64,000 nucleotides of DNA. It comes from Sphingomonadales bacterium (GTDB lineage Bacteria > Pseudomonadota > Alphaproteobacteria > Sphingomonadales > Sphingomonadaceae). The stretch covers positions 1,302,001 to 1,366,000 of the forward strand of contig JADJXT010000001.1 in NCBI GenBank assembly GCA_016720115.1. Reading direction: 5' to 3'. Position numbers and translations under genes: made by a program. A model generated the notes under the pieces. It was not told the origin of the DNA, searched no databases, and saw only the letters and a program-made list of their open reading frames with translations. Below are positions 10,001 through 18,691 of the stretch, one piece after another. How positions within the stretch are numbered: position 1 is the stretch's first letter; every line of letters starts with the position of its first letter.

Positions 10001-13000
10001 TCTGACGGTTACGGGGACAACGGCCAGGGTAACGGCGATGCTGTACACCAACTATCCGTTCCATCCCGACATCAGCACAGACGACATTGTCGATCTCGGC
10101 TCGATGGAGATAGTCGCGACCGACAGCGATGGCGATGTGGCGGTCGGATCGGTCGCCGTCAGCATTTCGGACGATGTTCCGACCATAGCACCGCTGGTCG
10201 TTCCGACTGGGCTGCTGACGGTCGACGAAACCAATCTTGCCCACGACGCGACGGCCAACTTTGCCGGTCTGTTTGCCATGACGACGGGTGCCGACCAGCC
10301 GGGTTCGGTAAGCTATTCTTTCACCGTGATTCCGGTTTCCGGGCTTGTCGACGTGGCCACGGGGGCAAGCATCCTGCTGTCGGCTTCGGGCAATGTCGTT
10401 GAGGGATATCTTGCCGGATCGCCATCGACGCTGGCATTCACGCTGACGGTCGGGGCCAACGGCATCGCCACGTTGAACCAGCTGCGCCCGGTTCGCCATG
10501 CCGATGGTTCCAATCCGGACGATCCGGTGACGCTCGATTCGTTCCGGATCACGCTGACAGCTACGATTACCGACTCCGAAGGCGATTCCGCCAGTGCGAG
10601 CATCAATATCGGCAAGGCTCTGACGTTCCGCGACGATGGCCCGTCGATCGACGTGGCGACGGCAGGACCGGCAGGTGTCGTTCTGACCACGCAGGATGCC
10701 GATACGCGTGGTGCCGCATTCGATACCGCCAGCGCGAGCTTTGCAGCGGCCTTTACGACGCCTTTGGTTGAATATGGTGCCGATGGTGCCCCGGTGGGGG
10801 CCAACGTCAGCTGGCAATATGCGCTTGTGTTAACGTCAGCAGCCACCGGGCTGAGCAGTAACGGCGTAGCAATCACGCTGTCGCTGGTGGGCGGAGAGAT
10901 TGTCGGCAATGCCGGGGCGACGCCTGTATTCAGTGTATCGGTCGATGCCGCTACCGGCATCGTCACGCTGAAACAATTTGCCGAAATCGACCATCCGCTA
11001 CCCGGTGCCTCCAGCGACTATGCCAGCCAGCTGCTCGAATTGCCTGCGGGCCTGATCGCGCTCCAGGGCAGCGCGACGATCACCGACCGTGACGGCGACA
11101 GTATTTCGGACAGCGCCGCGATGGATCTTGGCGGCGCGATCCGCTTTGCCGATGATGGGCCTTCGATCGCCGCCGGGGGCACCGGCGGTGAGCTGATCGT
11201 TGACGAAACGAATTTCGCCGTCGATGCCAGCGCCGACCTTTCGACGCTGTTTACCGCGTCGCTCGATCATGGCGCGGACGGCGCGGGCACCGTTACCTAC
11301 CAGCTCGGCCTCACAGCTGCGGCGACGGGGCTTGTCGATTCGCTGAGCGGCGAAGCGGTCACCTTGTCGATCGTCGGCGGCGCCATCTACGGGCGCACTT
11401 CGGCACACGAAGTATTCCGGATCAGCGTCGATGGCGCAGGCGTGGTAACGTTCAACCAGTCGCGCGCCGTTCTGCACACGCCTGACAGCGGGCCGGACCA
11501 GACCATCCGCCTGACCGGCGCCAACCTGATCACGCTGACTGCGACTGCAATCGACGGCGATAGCGACAGCGCGCAGGCAACGGTCGATATCACCGATCGC
11601 TTCGTCATTCACGACGATGCGCCGCTGGCTGTGACCGATGAAGACAATCTGGCCCGTGACGGAGAGATATTTGCCGATGGCAATGTCCTCACCGGAGTTG
11701 GCAGTATCGACACCAACACCATGGACGGAGCAGCCGATTCGGCGGGCAGCGATGGCGGCCTCAGGGTTGTGGGCATCGCCTCTGGCGCCACTGCCGGTAC
11801 CGTCGGCACCAGCTTTGCAGGCGAATATGGCTCGATCATCCTTCTTGCCAATGGCAGCTACCGTTACGACCTCGATATTGCCGACCCCGCCGTGGTGGCA
11901 CTGGGCGGCACCGAAACACTGGTGGAGATATTCCGCTACACCGTTGCAGATGCGGATGGCGATCTGTCCGAAGCCGAAATCCGGATCACCATCACCGGGG
12001 CGAACGATTTTCCGATTGCCCGCGCCGACACCAACTGGGTGCTCGATGGGGCTATGGGAACGGACCCGGCGGCAAGCGGAAATGTGCTGCAGGATGTGCC
12101 GCATCCTGGCGCACCATCGGGCAGCTTTGCCGATGTGGCCGACATTGATCCCGACCTTGAGGTGCTTACCGTCACCAGTCCCGGAACTTATGTCGGGGCT
12201 TACGGCACGCTCGTGATCGCAGCGAACGGCACTTATACCTATACCCTCAACGAGGATAGCCCGCTGGTAAACGCGGTCGACAGCGGCGCTACGCTTTCCG
12301 AGAGCTTCGCCTATACAATCAGCGATGGCGCGCTTTCCGTCAGTTCGTCTCTGACCATAACGGTTTTCGGAACCAACGATGCGCCGACAGTCGGCACCAG
12401 CATCGCGCGGATTTCTGAAGAAGGACTCGCCGGAGCGAATCCGGATAGCCTTCCCAACGCGACACTGGACACCACCAATGCATCGAGCTTCAGCGGCGTT
12501 CTTGCCATTGCCGATCTTGATGCAGGCGAAACGCTAACCGCTACGCTTGGCGATCCGGGCAATGTCCTGTCGGTCGGCGGCGTGGCGGTCACCTGGAGCG
12601 GCGTCGGTACGGGAACGCTCGTGGGATCGGTGGGTGCCAATGAAGTCATCCGCATCACGCTCGCGCCCAGCGGTGCCTATTCGGTGACGCTGTCGCACAG
12701 TGTCGACCACGCCAATCTGACGCTGGAGGATTTGCGCGAATTCACCGTGCCCGTCTCGGTTTCGGACGGCACGGTAACGACGACCAAGGCGGACGCGATC
12801 CACGTTGTCATCGAAGACGATTCTCCCACGGCGACCGGTGAAACCGGAACGTCAAGCCAGCCGGCGCAGAATGTGAACACGCTGTTCATCCTCGATTTCA
12901 GCGCCAGCATCGACGACGGTGAGCTTGATGTCATGCTGTCGGCGGTCAAGGATGCGCTTACGCTGCTCGACAATTCGGTGATGGGATCGGTCGATGTCAA

Positions 13001-15017
13001 ATTCGTCATCTTCTCGACCAGTTCCTTCGCTTCGCCTTCATTCACCAGCGCCGCAGCGGCAAACGCCTATCTGGACTCACTAAATCCTTCTGAGGGGGGA
13101 GAGCGGCCGGCGTCATCGTCGATCGGCGAAACAACAAACTACACTTCGGCAATCCAGACGGCATTGGCCAATTTCTCGACCGTATCGGGGGCCAGCAATC
13201 AGGTCTTTTTCCTGAGCGATGGCAATCCCAATTCCCAGGTGCAGACAGTATTTGTCCCGCCAACTCCCCCGGTGGTCGTCAATTCGCTGCTCAATGCAAC
13301 GGCCGCGGCCTGGAACAGCTTCGTTGACAACAACAATGTCAACGTCACCGCAATCGGCGTCGACAACAACCCGATCGAACCGCTTAACATCCAGCGGCTC
13401 GCCGATGTAGATCTCAACGCCGCGCCGGACAATGTTCCGATCCTGGTGGCTGATTTCGACGATCTGGTAGAAACGCTTCTCGAAATTGTCGTCCCGGTTG
13501 CGGTTGGCGGCGATCTGGATGCGAACGACAGCTATGGGGCCGATGGCGGACGGATATTGTCGATCACGGTCGGTGCCGTGGAATATGTCTGGGATGGCGC
13601 ATCGACCATTTCGCTGTCGGGCGGTGGCACGATTGCCGGTAGCAGCATCAACGCCATCACGCCGCAGGGCGGAACGTTGACGCTGAATTTCGCGACGGGC
13701 CAGTACAGCTATCAGCCGCCGACTCCGATCACGGTGACGGCAACGGAAATCTTCAACTATGTCATTGTCGATGGAGACGGCGATCGCGCGACGGCATCGC
13801 TATCGGTCACCATTACTGCTGCGGCTCCGCCGGTTGTGCTCGACCTCGACGGCGATGGTGTCGAATTCGTATCGAGCGCGGCGGGTGCGCGGTTCGACTA
13901 TGACGGCGACGGAACGGCTGAACTGACGGCTTGGGCGGGTGCCGACGATGGCCTGCTTGTGCTCGACCGCAACGGCGACGGCAAGATAACCGACAGGGCC
14001 GAACTGGTCTTTGCCAAGGGCGTGCTGACCGACCTTCAAGGTCTAGCGGCGGACCATGACAGCAATGGCGACGGGCAACTGGACGCTGCCGACAGCGAAT
14101 TTGCACGGTTTGGCGTGTGGCAGGATGCCGACAGCGACGGTGTCACCGATCCGGGCGAATATCGGACGCTCGCCGAAGCGGGCATCGTGCGCATCGGTCT
14201 GGTGTCGGACGGCAAGTCGTATCTGGCCGCGAATGGCGAAGTCACCGTCAAGGGCGAGGCGCTTTACATCCGTGCAGACGGCACATCGGGAAAACTGGCC
14301 GACGCAACCTTTGCGACCAACTTCGCGAATGATGTCCAGCGCAGTCTGGTCGCCGGAGCCAATACCATGTCAGCGGCAATGTTTGCTGCAGGACTGGTCG
14401 CGGCGTTGCCGGTTGCAGCAGCGGACGAAGACAAAACCGATGGCTTGGAAGCGCGCGAACTCGACCTTGCACCCTATGCCGAACCCGCCACTCCGGCCGG
14501 GCCGACGGTCGCGGATGGACCCGAAAGCGAACTCTGGCTGGGCAACTATTTGGCCCCGCAGCGGTTGCACGATGAACCGAATGCGCAGTCCGAGCTGTAC
14601 CGGTTCGGGGATGTTGATGAAGCCCCCGCCGCTATCGACCTTCCGGTAGAATCCGTCGGGCAACGGCCTGCTGTGCAGTCGGTCGAACAGGATGCCGGGT
14701 TTGAAGCCCCTGCCGAAGTGCCCGTCTTTGCCTTTGGCGGTGGGGCCGATCAGGCAATGGGTGCATTGATGATCTCGGCACCAGGCCCCGCGGCGCCGGA
14801 AGCAGACCTTGGCCGCATGGTTGCCGAGGCGCTTGAAGGGCGCGAAATCGATCTCGATGCGCTGGCCGTTGTCCGCACCGCCGATCCGGTTCTTCCGATG
14901 CTCGACCTTGCCGCCTTCGACGCGATAGCCGGGGCCAATCATCTGTTCGTTGCCGATTTCCAGCACGTCCAGCTGACGGTCCAGTTTGAACAGATGGCAG
15001 CGGCGGGACAGGCCTGA
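7050..15017 (+). CDS. giant type I secreted adhesin with repeats, vWA domain and EF-hand-like motifs
   Basis: A 2655-residue surface adhesin of the LapA/BapA type. Residues 1-120 form a compact beta-rich head (RIVGTDLVVTLPDGEVVVI) followed by P125-A-A-G128, resembling the dialanine site cut by LapG proteases; a second AAAG lies at 39-42. Residues about 220-1040 and 1530-1930 are VCBS/cadherin-like beta-sandwich repeats with recurring DxDGD calcium motifs and ADGSYSY elements. Three DUF5801-like repeats (marker VDETN in two) start near 1054, 1210 and 1381. A von Willebrand A domain begins near 1941 with an intact MIDAS motif, D1949-F-S-A-S. Residues 2263-2375 hold EF-hand/dockerin-like loops (DLDGDGVEF, DRNGDGKITD). 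The C-terminal 280 residues are non-repetitive and presumably carry the secretion signal. No GGxGxD RTX block is present. The ATG at 7050 has an AGAGG site 10 bases upstream. The exporter genes follow directly. Confidence 0.92.
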   Translation: MELKLGNSANVQQGGERGSTDAAAESANAISRGGKNTDAAAGAANVPIPADAERIVPVEGRVQLPAGTRLDSIRIVGTDLVVTLPDGEVVVIADGALRMPQLVIGTITIPQANIAALIAGQEPEPAAGALQSSGGNFAQDPGSIGDPFGLGDLLPPTDFELPVDEDRELIPDAADNEPEILIATPDQPAGSTSATATVAEAALSQRGSEPAGSDPASNAETVTGAILINSVDQPNSIAVNGTLITGASQTITTPFGVLTITSIESDSIGYSYTLSDNATVPEASDVVTIVVTDRDGDTATATLTLSIADDVPTARPDTENVAPNDYLAQTGNVLTGAGTASGAAGADTQGADGASVTGIRAASVTDFSAVGAAIQGQYGRLTINADGSYSYTRNAGTPGGVTDVFTYRLTDGDGDVATATLTFAIGDSGVGVIVPSAGDDGTLVDEAGLPERDNGDPGSRAGDDSNITFGVVGFEAPDGPATITINGVVITDEGQAIELANGTLYIIGITPNGFEYAYVLTDNSVGTATETISVTVTDRDGDSVTSSFVIDIADDAPSAVADTDSIAAGTYGPATGNVITDAEGDGGEDIPGADGALVVAVSSTAGSVAAGQPIVGLYGTLTVNADGSYSYIRAPGTPGGVADVFTYTLRDGDGDEVSANLTINIRDGGITLTVPSGADDGQIVAEAGLENGSDPESGSATTEGSLAFTAVDGPAKIFIGGVEVTAVGQEITGNNGTLTITAIGAGTITYSYTLTSPASWDEAQEVFGVKVVDADGDAANGNLVIDIVDDVPIARPDPALSIAEDEPAFSGELLANDSLGADGAVLESVVIGGVNVVIAASGTTTHSNALGTYSFDASGAWSFDPVPGSRPDTVDAGFTYTIVDGDGDRSTAAQAIALLDGRNPQAGAPLALALDDQNLENGSDPTSDPLPTTSGTMAFTAGSDPIASIAFGSLAGLDGGLTWVFDSPTTVIGYYTDIPIVQLDLTVTGTTARVTAMLYTNYPFHPDISTDDIVDLGSMEIVATDSDGDVAVGSVAVSISDDVPTIAPLVVPTGLLTVDETNLAHDATANFAGLFAMTTGADQPGSVSYSFTVIPVSGLVDVATGASILLSASGNVVEGYLAGSPSTLAFTLTVGANGIATLNQLRPVRHADGSNPDDPVTLDSFRITLTATITDSEGDSASASINIGKALTFRDDGPSIDVATAGPAGVVLTTQDADTRGAAFDTASASFAAAFTTPLVEYGADGAPVGANVSWQYALVLTSAATGLSSNGVAITLSLVGGEIVGNAGATPVFSVSVDAATGIVTLKQFAEIDHPLPGASSDYASQLLELPAGLIALQGSATITDRDGDSISDSAAMDLGGAIRFADDGPSIAAGGTGGELIVDETNFAVDASADLSTLFTASLDHGADGAGTVTYQLGLTAAATGLVDSLSGEAVTLSIVGGAIYGRTSAHEVFRISVDGAGVVTFNQSRAVLHTPDSGPDQTIRLTGANLITLTATAIDGDSDSAQATVDITDRFVIHDDAPLAVTDEDNLARDGEIFADGNVLTGVGSIDTNTMDGAADSAGSDGGLRVVGIASGATAGTVGTSFAGEYGSIILLANGSYRYDLDIADPAVVALGGTETLVEIFRYTVADADGDLSEAEIRITITGANDFPIARADTNWVLDGAMGTDPAASGNVLQDVPHPGAPSGSFADVADIDPDLEVLTVTSPGTYVGAYGTLVIAANGTYTYTLNEDSPLVNAVDSGATLSESFAYTISDGALSVSSSLTITVFGTNDAPTVGTSIARISEEGLAGANPDSLPNATLDTTNASSFSGVLAIADLDAGETLTATLGDPGNVLSVGGVAVTWSGVGTGTLVGSVGANEVIRITLAPSGAYSVTLSHSVDHANLTLEDLREFTVPVSVSDGTVTTTKADAIHVVIEDDSPTATGETGTSSQPAQNVNTLFILDFSASIDDGELDVMLSAVKDALTLLDNSVMGSVDVKFVIFSTSSFASPSFTSAAAANAYLDSLNPSEGGERPASSSIGETTNYTSAIQTALANFSTVSGASNQVFFLSDGNPNSQVQTVFVPPTPPVVVNSLLNATAAAWNSFVDNNNVNVTAIGVDNNPIEPLNIQRLADVDLNAAPDNVPILVADFDDLVETLLEIVVPVAVGGDLDANDSYGADGGRILSITVGAVEYVWDGASTISLSGGGTIAGSSINAITPQGGTLTLNFATGQYSYQPPTPITVTATEIFNYVIVDGDGDRATASLSVTITAAAPPVVLDLDGDGVEFVSSAAGARFDYDGDGTAELTAWAGADDGLLVLDRNGDGKITDRAELVFAKGVLTDLQGLAADHDSNGDGQLDAADSEFARFGVWQDADSDGVTDPGEYRTLAEAGIVRIGLVSDGKSYLAANGEVTVKGEALYIRADGTSGKLADATFATNFANDVQRSLVAGANTMSAAMFAAGLVAALPVAAADEDKTDGLEARELDLAPYAEPATPAGPTVADGPESELWLGNYLAPQRLHDEPNAQSELYRFGDVDEAPAAIDLPVESVGQRPAVQSVEQDAGFEAPAEVPVFAFGGGADQAMGALMISAPGPAAPEADLGRMVAEALEGREIDLDALAVVRTADPVLPMLDLAAFDAIAGANHLFVADFQHVQLTVQFEQMAAAGQA

Positions 15018-15113
15018 GATCGAAAAGGAGAAGGGCAGGAAGCACCGCCAATAATACGCCAGAACCAAACCTCTCCGCTGATGTCCCAGCGAACCATAAA
15101 AAGGGGAAGGAAA

Positions 15114-16511
15114 ATGCAGAGTATTCGTTTTCGTCATGCTTTAGTCGCGGCATCCGCGCTATCCCTGATTCCGCAGGCCACGTTCGCCGAACGTGTTGAA
15201 TTGCGCGCCGCCGTCGAAACGGCGATGCAGACCCACCCTGAAATCAACCAGGCGATTGAGAACAAGACTGCCATCGAGTTCGAGCGCGAACAGGCACAGG
15301 GCATGTTCTATCCCCGTATTTCGGTTGAAGGATCGGCAGGCGTGCGTCGTCTGGAAAACGCAACGCGGCGCTCGCTCGGCATCGCCAATGAGGAACTCTA
15401 TCCGCTGGAAGCCGGGCTGCGCCTGCAGCAGGTTGTTTTTGATGGCGGCAGCCGCCAGAGCGAGTTGCGCTATCAGGCGTCACGGACCGACGGCGCGGCC
15501 TTCCGGGTAGAAGAGCGGGCGCAATTCGTTGCGCTGCAGGTTTCCCGACAATATCTCGATTATTTGCTGCAGCAGCGCATCGTCGCGGCGTCGGAAGACA
15601 ATATCGCCTTCCACAGCAAGCTGGTCGACGATCTGAAGCAAGGCGTCAACAAGGGTTCGATCAGCGTGGCCGACCAGCAGCAGTCTGAAGAACGGCTGCA
15701 ATCTGCCCGCACGCGCCTGATCGAGGCCAATGAGGATCTGGTCAACATCGTGGCGTCTTTCCGGACTCTTACAGGTCTCGATCTTGTCGATGGAGCGATG
15801 CTGCCGCCGTCGCTGGCTGACAATATTCCACCAAGCCTGGAGGAATCGATCGCGCGATCCCGCGAACAGAATCCCCGCGTGCGCGAAGCAAAGGCCGACG
15901 TCGATGCGGCTTATGCAATGGTTGCAAAGGCCAAGGCCGATGCGCTGCCGACGATGTCGCTGGAAGGGAGCGCACGTATCGGCGACGATATCGACGGGTT
16001 CCGTGGTGAAACCAACGACCTTCAGGGCGGGCTGGTTGTCCGCTGGGATATTTTCAACGGCGGCATCAAAAAGGTGAGGACGCAGGAAATGTTTCGCCGC
16101 GAACGCGAAGCACGCTTCCGGCTCGACCAGATGACCCGTGAAGCAGAAGAAGATGTGCGGGTGTCGTGGAATGCGTGGGATGCGCAGGGGAAACTGGTCA
16201 AGGAACTGGACCAGCAAGCCAAGGTGTCGGACGAATTGCTGCGTTCTTATCGCGCGCAGTTCGTTGTTGGCCGGCGGTCGCTTCTCGATGTTCTCGATGC
16301 GCAGAACACGCGTTACAATGTGCAGGTTCGGGCGGAAACCGCCCGCTTTGCGCAGTTTTTTGCCGAGTTCAAGGTGTTGGCTGCCTTGAATGGCCTGTTG
16401 CAGGCGATGCAGATCAATCCCCCGGCGGCGGTGGAGGCTAATGCCCGCACACGTTTCAAGGCGGTATCGTCGCCGATGGTCGATGATCGGGCGATGCGGG
16501 AACCGAAATGA
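15114..16511 (+). CDS. TolC-family outer-membrane protein of the type I exporter
   Basis: A 465-residue outer-membrane channel for type I secretion. The signal peptide is residues 1-25 (ALVAASALSLIPQATFA). TolC-family landmarks include the early HPEINQAIENKTAIEFEREQ helix and the late RSLLDVLDAQNTRYNVQ segment, close to LapE/AggA-like secretion OMFs. The ATG at 15114 follows a GGGGAAGGAAA ribosome binding site; an in-frame ATG at 15081 would put basic residues ahead of the signal peptide and is less likely. It lies 96 bases after the giant adhesin gene and overlaps the ABC exporter gene by 4 bp (ATGA). It is therefore the first gene of the exporter operon and the probable exit channel for the adhesin. 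Confidence 0.92.
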   Translation: MQSIRFRHALVAASALSLIPQATFAERVELRAAVETAMQTHPEINQAIENKTAIEFEREQAQGMFYPRISVEGSAGVRRLENATRRSLGIANEELYPLEAGLRLQQVVFDGGSRQSELRYQASRTDGAAFRVEERAQFVALQVSRQYLDYLLQQRIVAASEDNIAFHSKLVDDLKQGVNKGSISVADQQQSEERLQSARTRLIEANEDLVNIVASFRTLTGLDLVDGAMLPPSLADNIPPSLEESIARSREQNPRVREAKADVDAAYAMVAKAKADALPTMSLEGSARIGDDIDGFRGETNDLQGGLVVRWDIFNGGIKKVRTQEMFRREREARFRLDQMTREAEEDVRVSWNAWDAQGKLVKELDQQAKVSDELLRSYRAQFVVGRRSLLDVLDAQNTRYNVQVRAETARFAQFFAEFKVLAALNGLLQAMQINPPAAVEANARTRFKAVSSPMVDDRAMREPK

Positions 16512-18691
16512 CCGTGCAGGACCGGGAACTGTCTTCGCGGCCAGGCGCCGAACCCGACCCTGCGCTCGCGTTCGACCTGTGGTTCGAACACACCCAAAAC
16601 GGGGACGAGTTGCTTGCGTGCGTCGGAGAAATTGCCGCATTGTTTGACAGGCCGTTTGCCGAGCGCCGAATCTCACGCGGGCTCGCCCTGGACGAAGCTG
16701 GGCATCTGCCGCTCGACCAGTTCGATCAGGCGCTCGAACGGGTCGGTCTGCGCTGTGCGATGAGCAATCGGCCACTCAACAACTGGTCGCAGCACGATGT
16801 TCCGGCGGTCCTCATCCTCAATGGCGGTCGTCCCTTGCTGATGAAAACGGTCGAGGGCGAACTCTGCCGCATCTGGTTGCCCGGCGCGGATGCGGAGATT
16901 GACATCGATCGGGAAATGCTTGGCAGGCTGCATTCGGGCGTTTCTGTCGTCGTGCGCAACAACCCTGCAAAGGAAATGGTGCGCGAGCGTCCATGGGATG
17001 AGGCACGTCGGCATCACTGGTTCTGGAGCGAGGTGTGGAAGGAGCGCGACCAGGTCGGCTATATTGTCCTCGCATCGCTGCTGATCAACATGGTTGCTTT
17101 CGCGCTGCCGCTGTTCACGATGAATGTTTATGACCGCATCATTCCCAACAAGGCGGCGACCAGCCTGTGGGTGATGGCGCTCGGCGTGATTTTCGCGATC
17201 AGCGTCGAATATGGTCTGCGGCTGGCGCGAACAAGCCTGATCGATGAGGTCGGCCGGGCAATCGACGCGCGGCTTTCGCAGCGATTGCTCGACAAGGTGC
17301 TCAACCTGCCGCTGGCGACGCAGCGCGGTAGCACGGGCGCGCTTGCCCGGCGCGTGACCGAATATGAACAGGTCAGGGATTTCTTCGCCTCCACAACCGT
17401 GGTGCTGATAACCGATATTCTGTTCCTGGTGCTCTTTGTCGGCCTTATCGCGGTGCTGGGCGGCTGGCTTGCGGTGATTCCTGTAATCGCAATGGCGATC
17501 ATGTTTGCCGCCGGATGGGCACTGCAGCGCAAGATGAGCGGTGCCATCGTCGACGCCCAGACCGACGCGAGCCTGTTGCAGACGACGCTGTTCGAATCGA
17601 TCGGCAGCCTTGAAACCGTGAAGGCTTGCCGCGCCGAGGGACGGATGCTGGGCAAATGGCGGCGTTATTCAGCGTCGAACGCGCATACGCAGGAAGAATT
17701 GCGGGCGTTGACGGCCAAAGCAGTCAATCTGGCAACGATGTGCCAGCAGGGCACCAACGTTGCGCTCGTCATTGGCGGCTTTTACCTGTTCAATGCCGGA
17801 ACGATCTCGATGGGTGCGATCGTTGCCATCGTGATGCTGGCCAGCCGTTCGCTGGCGCCAGTTGGCCAACTGGCCTTCCTGATGACGCGCGGGCGGCAGG
17901 CGTTCATCACCCTCGACAGCCTCCAGCGGCTGATGGAGCAGGACGATGAGCGGGAGATGGGCAGCAGCGCGATCGTGCCGGAAATCCGGCATGGGCGGCT
18001 GCAACTCGAACAGGCGGGTTTCAGCTATCCCGACACCAAAAATCCGTCGCTATCCGACCTTAACCTGTCGATCGAACCCGGCGAACGGATCGGCATCGTC
18101 GGCAGGGTCGCCTCGGGCAAGTCGACGCTGGGGCGCATCTTGTGCGGCCTGTATGAACCGACCACGGGCAGTTATCGCATCGACGGCCTTGATAGCCGCC
18201 AGCACACGCCGCACGACATACGCTCCCGCTTCCGCTTTGTCGGGCAGGATGCCGAACTGTTCAGCGGATCGGTGCGCGAAAACCTGATGATCGGGTCCGA
18301 ACGGGCCGACGATGCCGACGTTGCCGCTGTGGTGGCGCGATCGGGTGCGGACAGTTTTATCGGGCGCGACGCGACCGGGTTTGACTTCCACATTGGCGAA
18401 CGCGGCGCGCGCCTGTCGGGCGGGCAGCGCAGTTTTCTGGTGCTTGCCCGCGCGCTGATCGATCCTGCGCAATTGCTCTTCCTCGATGAACCCACGGGCG
18501 CGATGGACAGCCATAGCGAGAAACTGTTCGTCGAGCGGCTGCAATCGGCGCTCGATCCCCGGCAGACGCTGGTGGTGGCGACGCACCGGGTGGCGGTGTT
18601 GGGCATTGTCGACCGGCTGATCGTCATGGATGGCGGGCGCATCGTTGCCGACGGTCCGCGCGACGAAATTCTGGCAAAAGCAGCGCTGTGA
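16508..18691 (+). CDS. type I secretion ABC transporter (permease-ATPase, LapB-like)
   Basis: A 727-residue inner-membrane exporter. Residues 1-140 resemble a C39-peptidase-like domain but lack an identifiable catalytic Cys, as in LapB/HlyB-type exporters that bind substrates without processing them. About 170-460 is the six-helix ABC membrane domain (YIVLASLLINMVAFALPLFT). The ATPase domain shows Walker A G532-RVASGKS, signature LSGGQRS (from residue 636), Walker B LLFLDEPTGAMD and the switch histidine in ATHRV. The start codon overlaps the TolC stop (ATGA) and its TGA overlaps the GTG of the next gene. That implies coupled translation and a fixed ratio of parts. The likely substrate is the giant adhesin upstream. 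Confidence 0.95.
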   Translation: MTVQDRELSSRPGAEPDPALAFDLWFEHTQNGDELLACVGEIAALFDRPFAERRISRGLALDEAGHLPLDQFDQALERVGLRCAMSNRPLNNWSQHDVPAVLILNGGRPLLMKTVEGELCRIWLPGADAEIDIDREMLGRLHSGVSVVVRNNPAKEMVRERPWDEARRHHWFWSEVWKERDQVGYIVLASLLINMVAFALPLFTMNVYDRIIPNKAATSLWVMALGVIFAISVEYGLRLARTSLIDEVGRAIDARLSQRLLDKVLNLPLATQRGSTGALARRVTEYEQVRDFFASTTVVLITDILFLVLFVGLIAVLGGWLAVIPVIAMAIMFAAGWALQRKMSGAIVDAQTDASLLQTTLFESIGSLETVKACRAEGRMLGKWRRYSASNAHTQEELRALTAKAVNLATMCQQGTNVALVIGGFYLFNAGTISMGAIVAIVMLASRSLAPVGQLAFLMTRGRQAFITLDSLQRLMEQDDEREMGSSAIVPEIRHGRLQLEQAGFSYPDTKNPSLSDLNLSIEPGERIGIVGRVASGKSTLGRILCGLYEPTTGSYRIDGLDSRQHTPHDIRSRFRFVGQDAELFSGSVRENLMIGSERADDADVAAVVARSGADSFIGRDATGFDFHIGERGARLSGGQRSFLVLARALIDPAQLLFLDEPTGAMDSHSEKLFVERLQSALDPRQTLVVATHRVAVLGIVDRLIVMDGGRIVADGPRDEILAKAAL

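Noticed and set aside
404..15130. ATGCAGAGTA at the starts of three genes (404, 4682, 15114) as a shared regulatory repeat
   Set aside because: For the two TolC genes it reflects related signal-peptide starts. The third match is only ten bases and could be chance.
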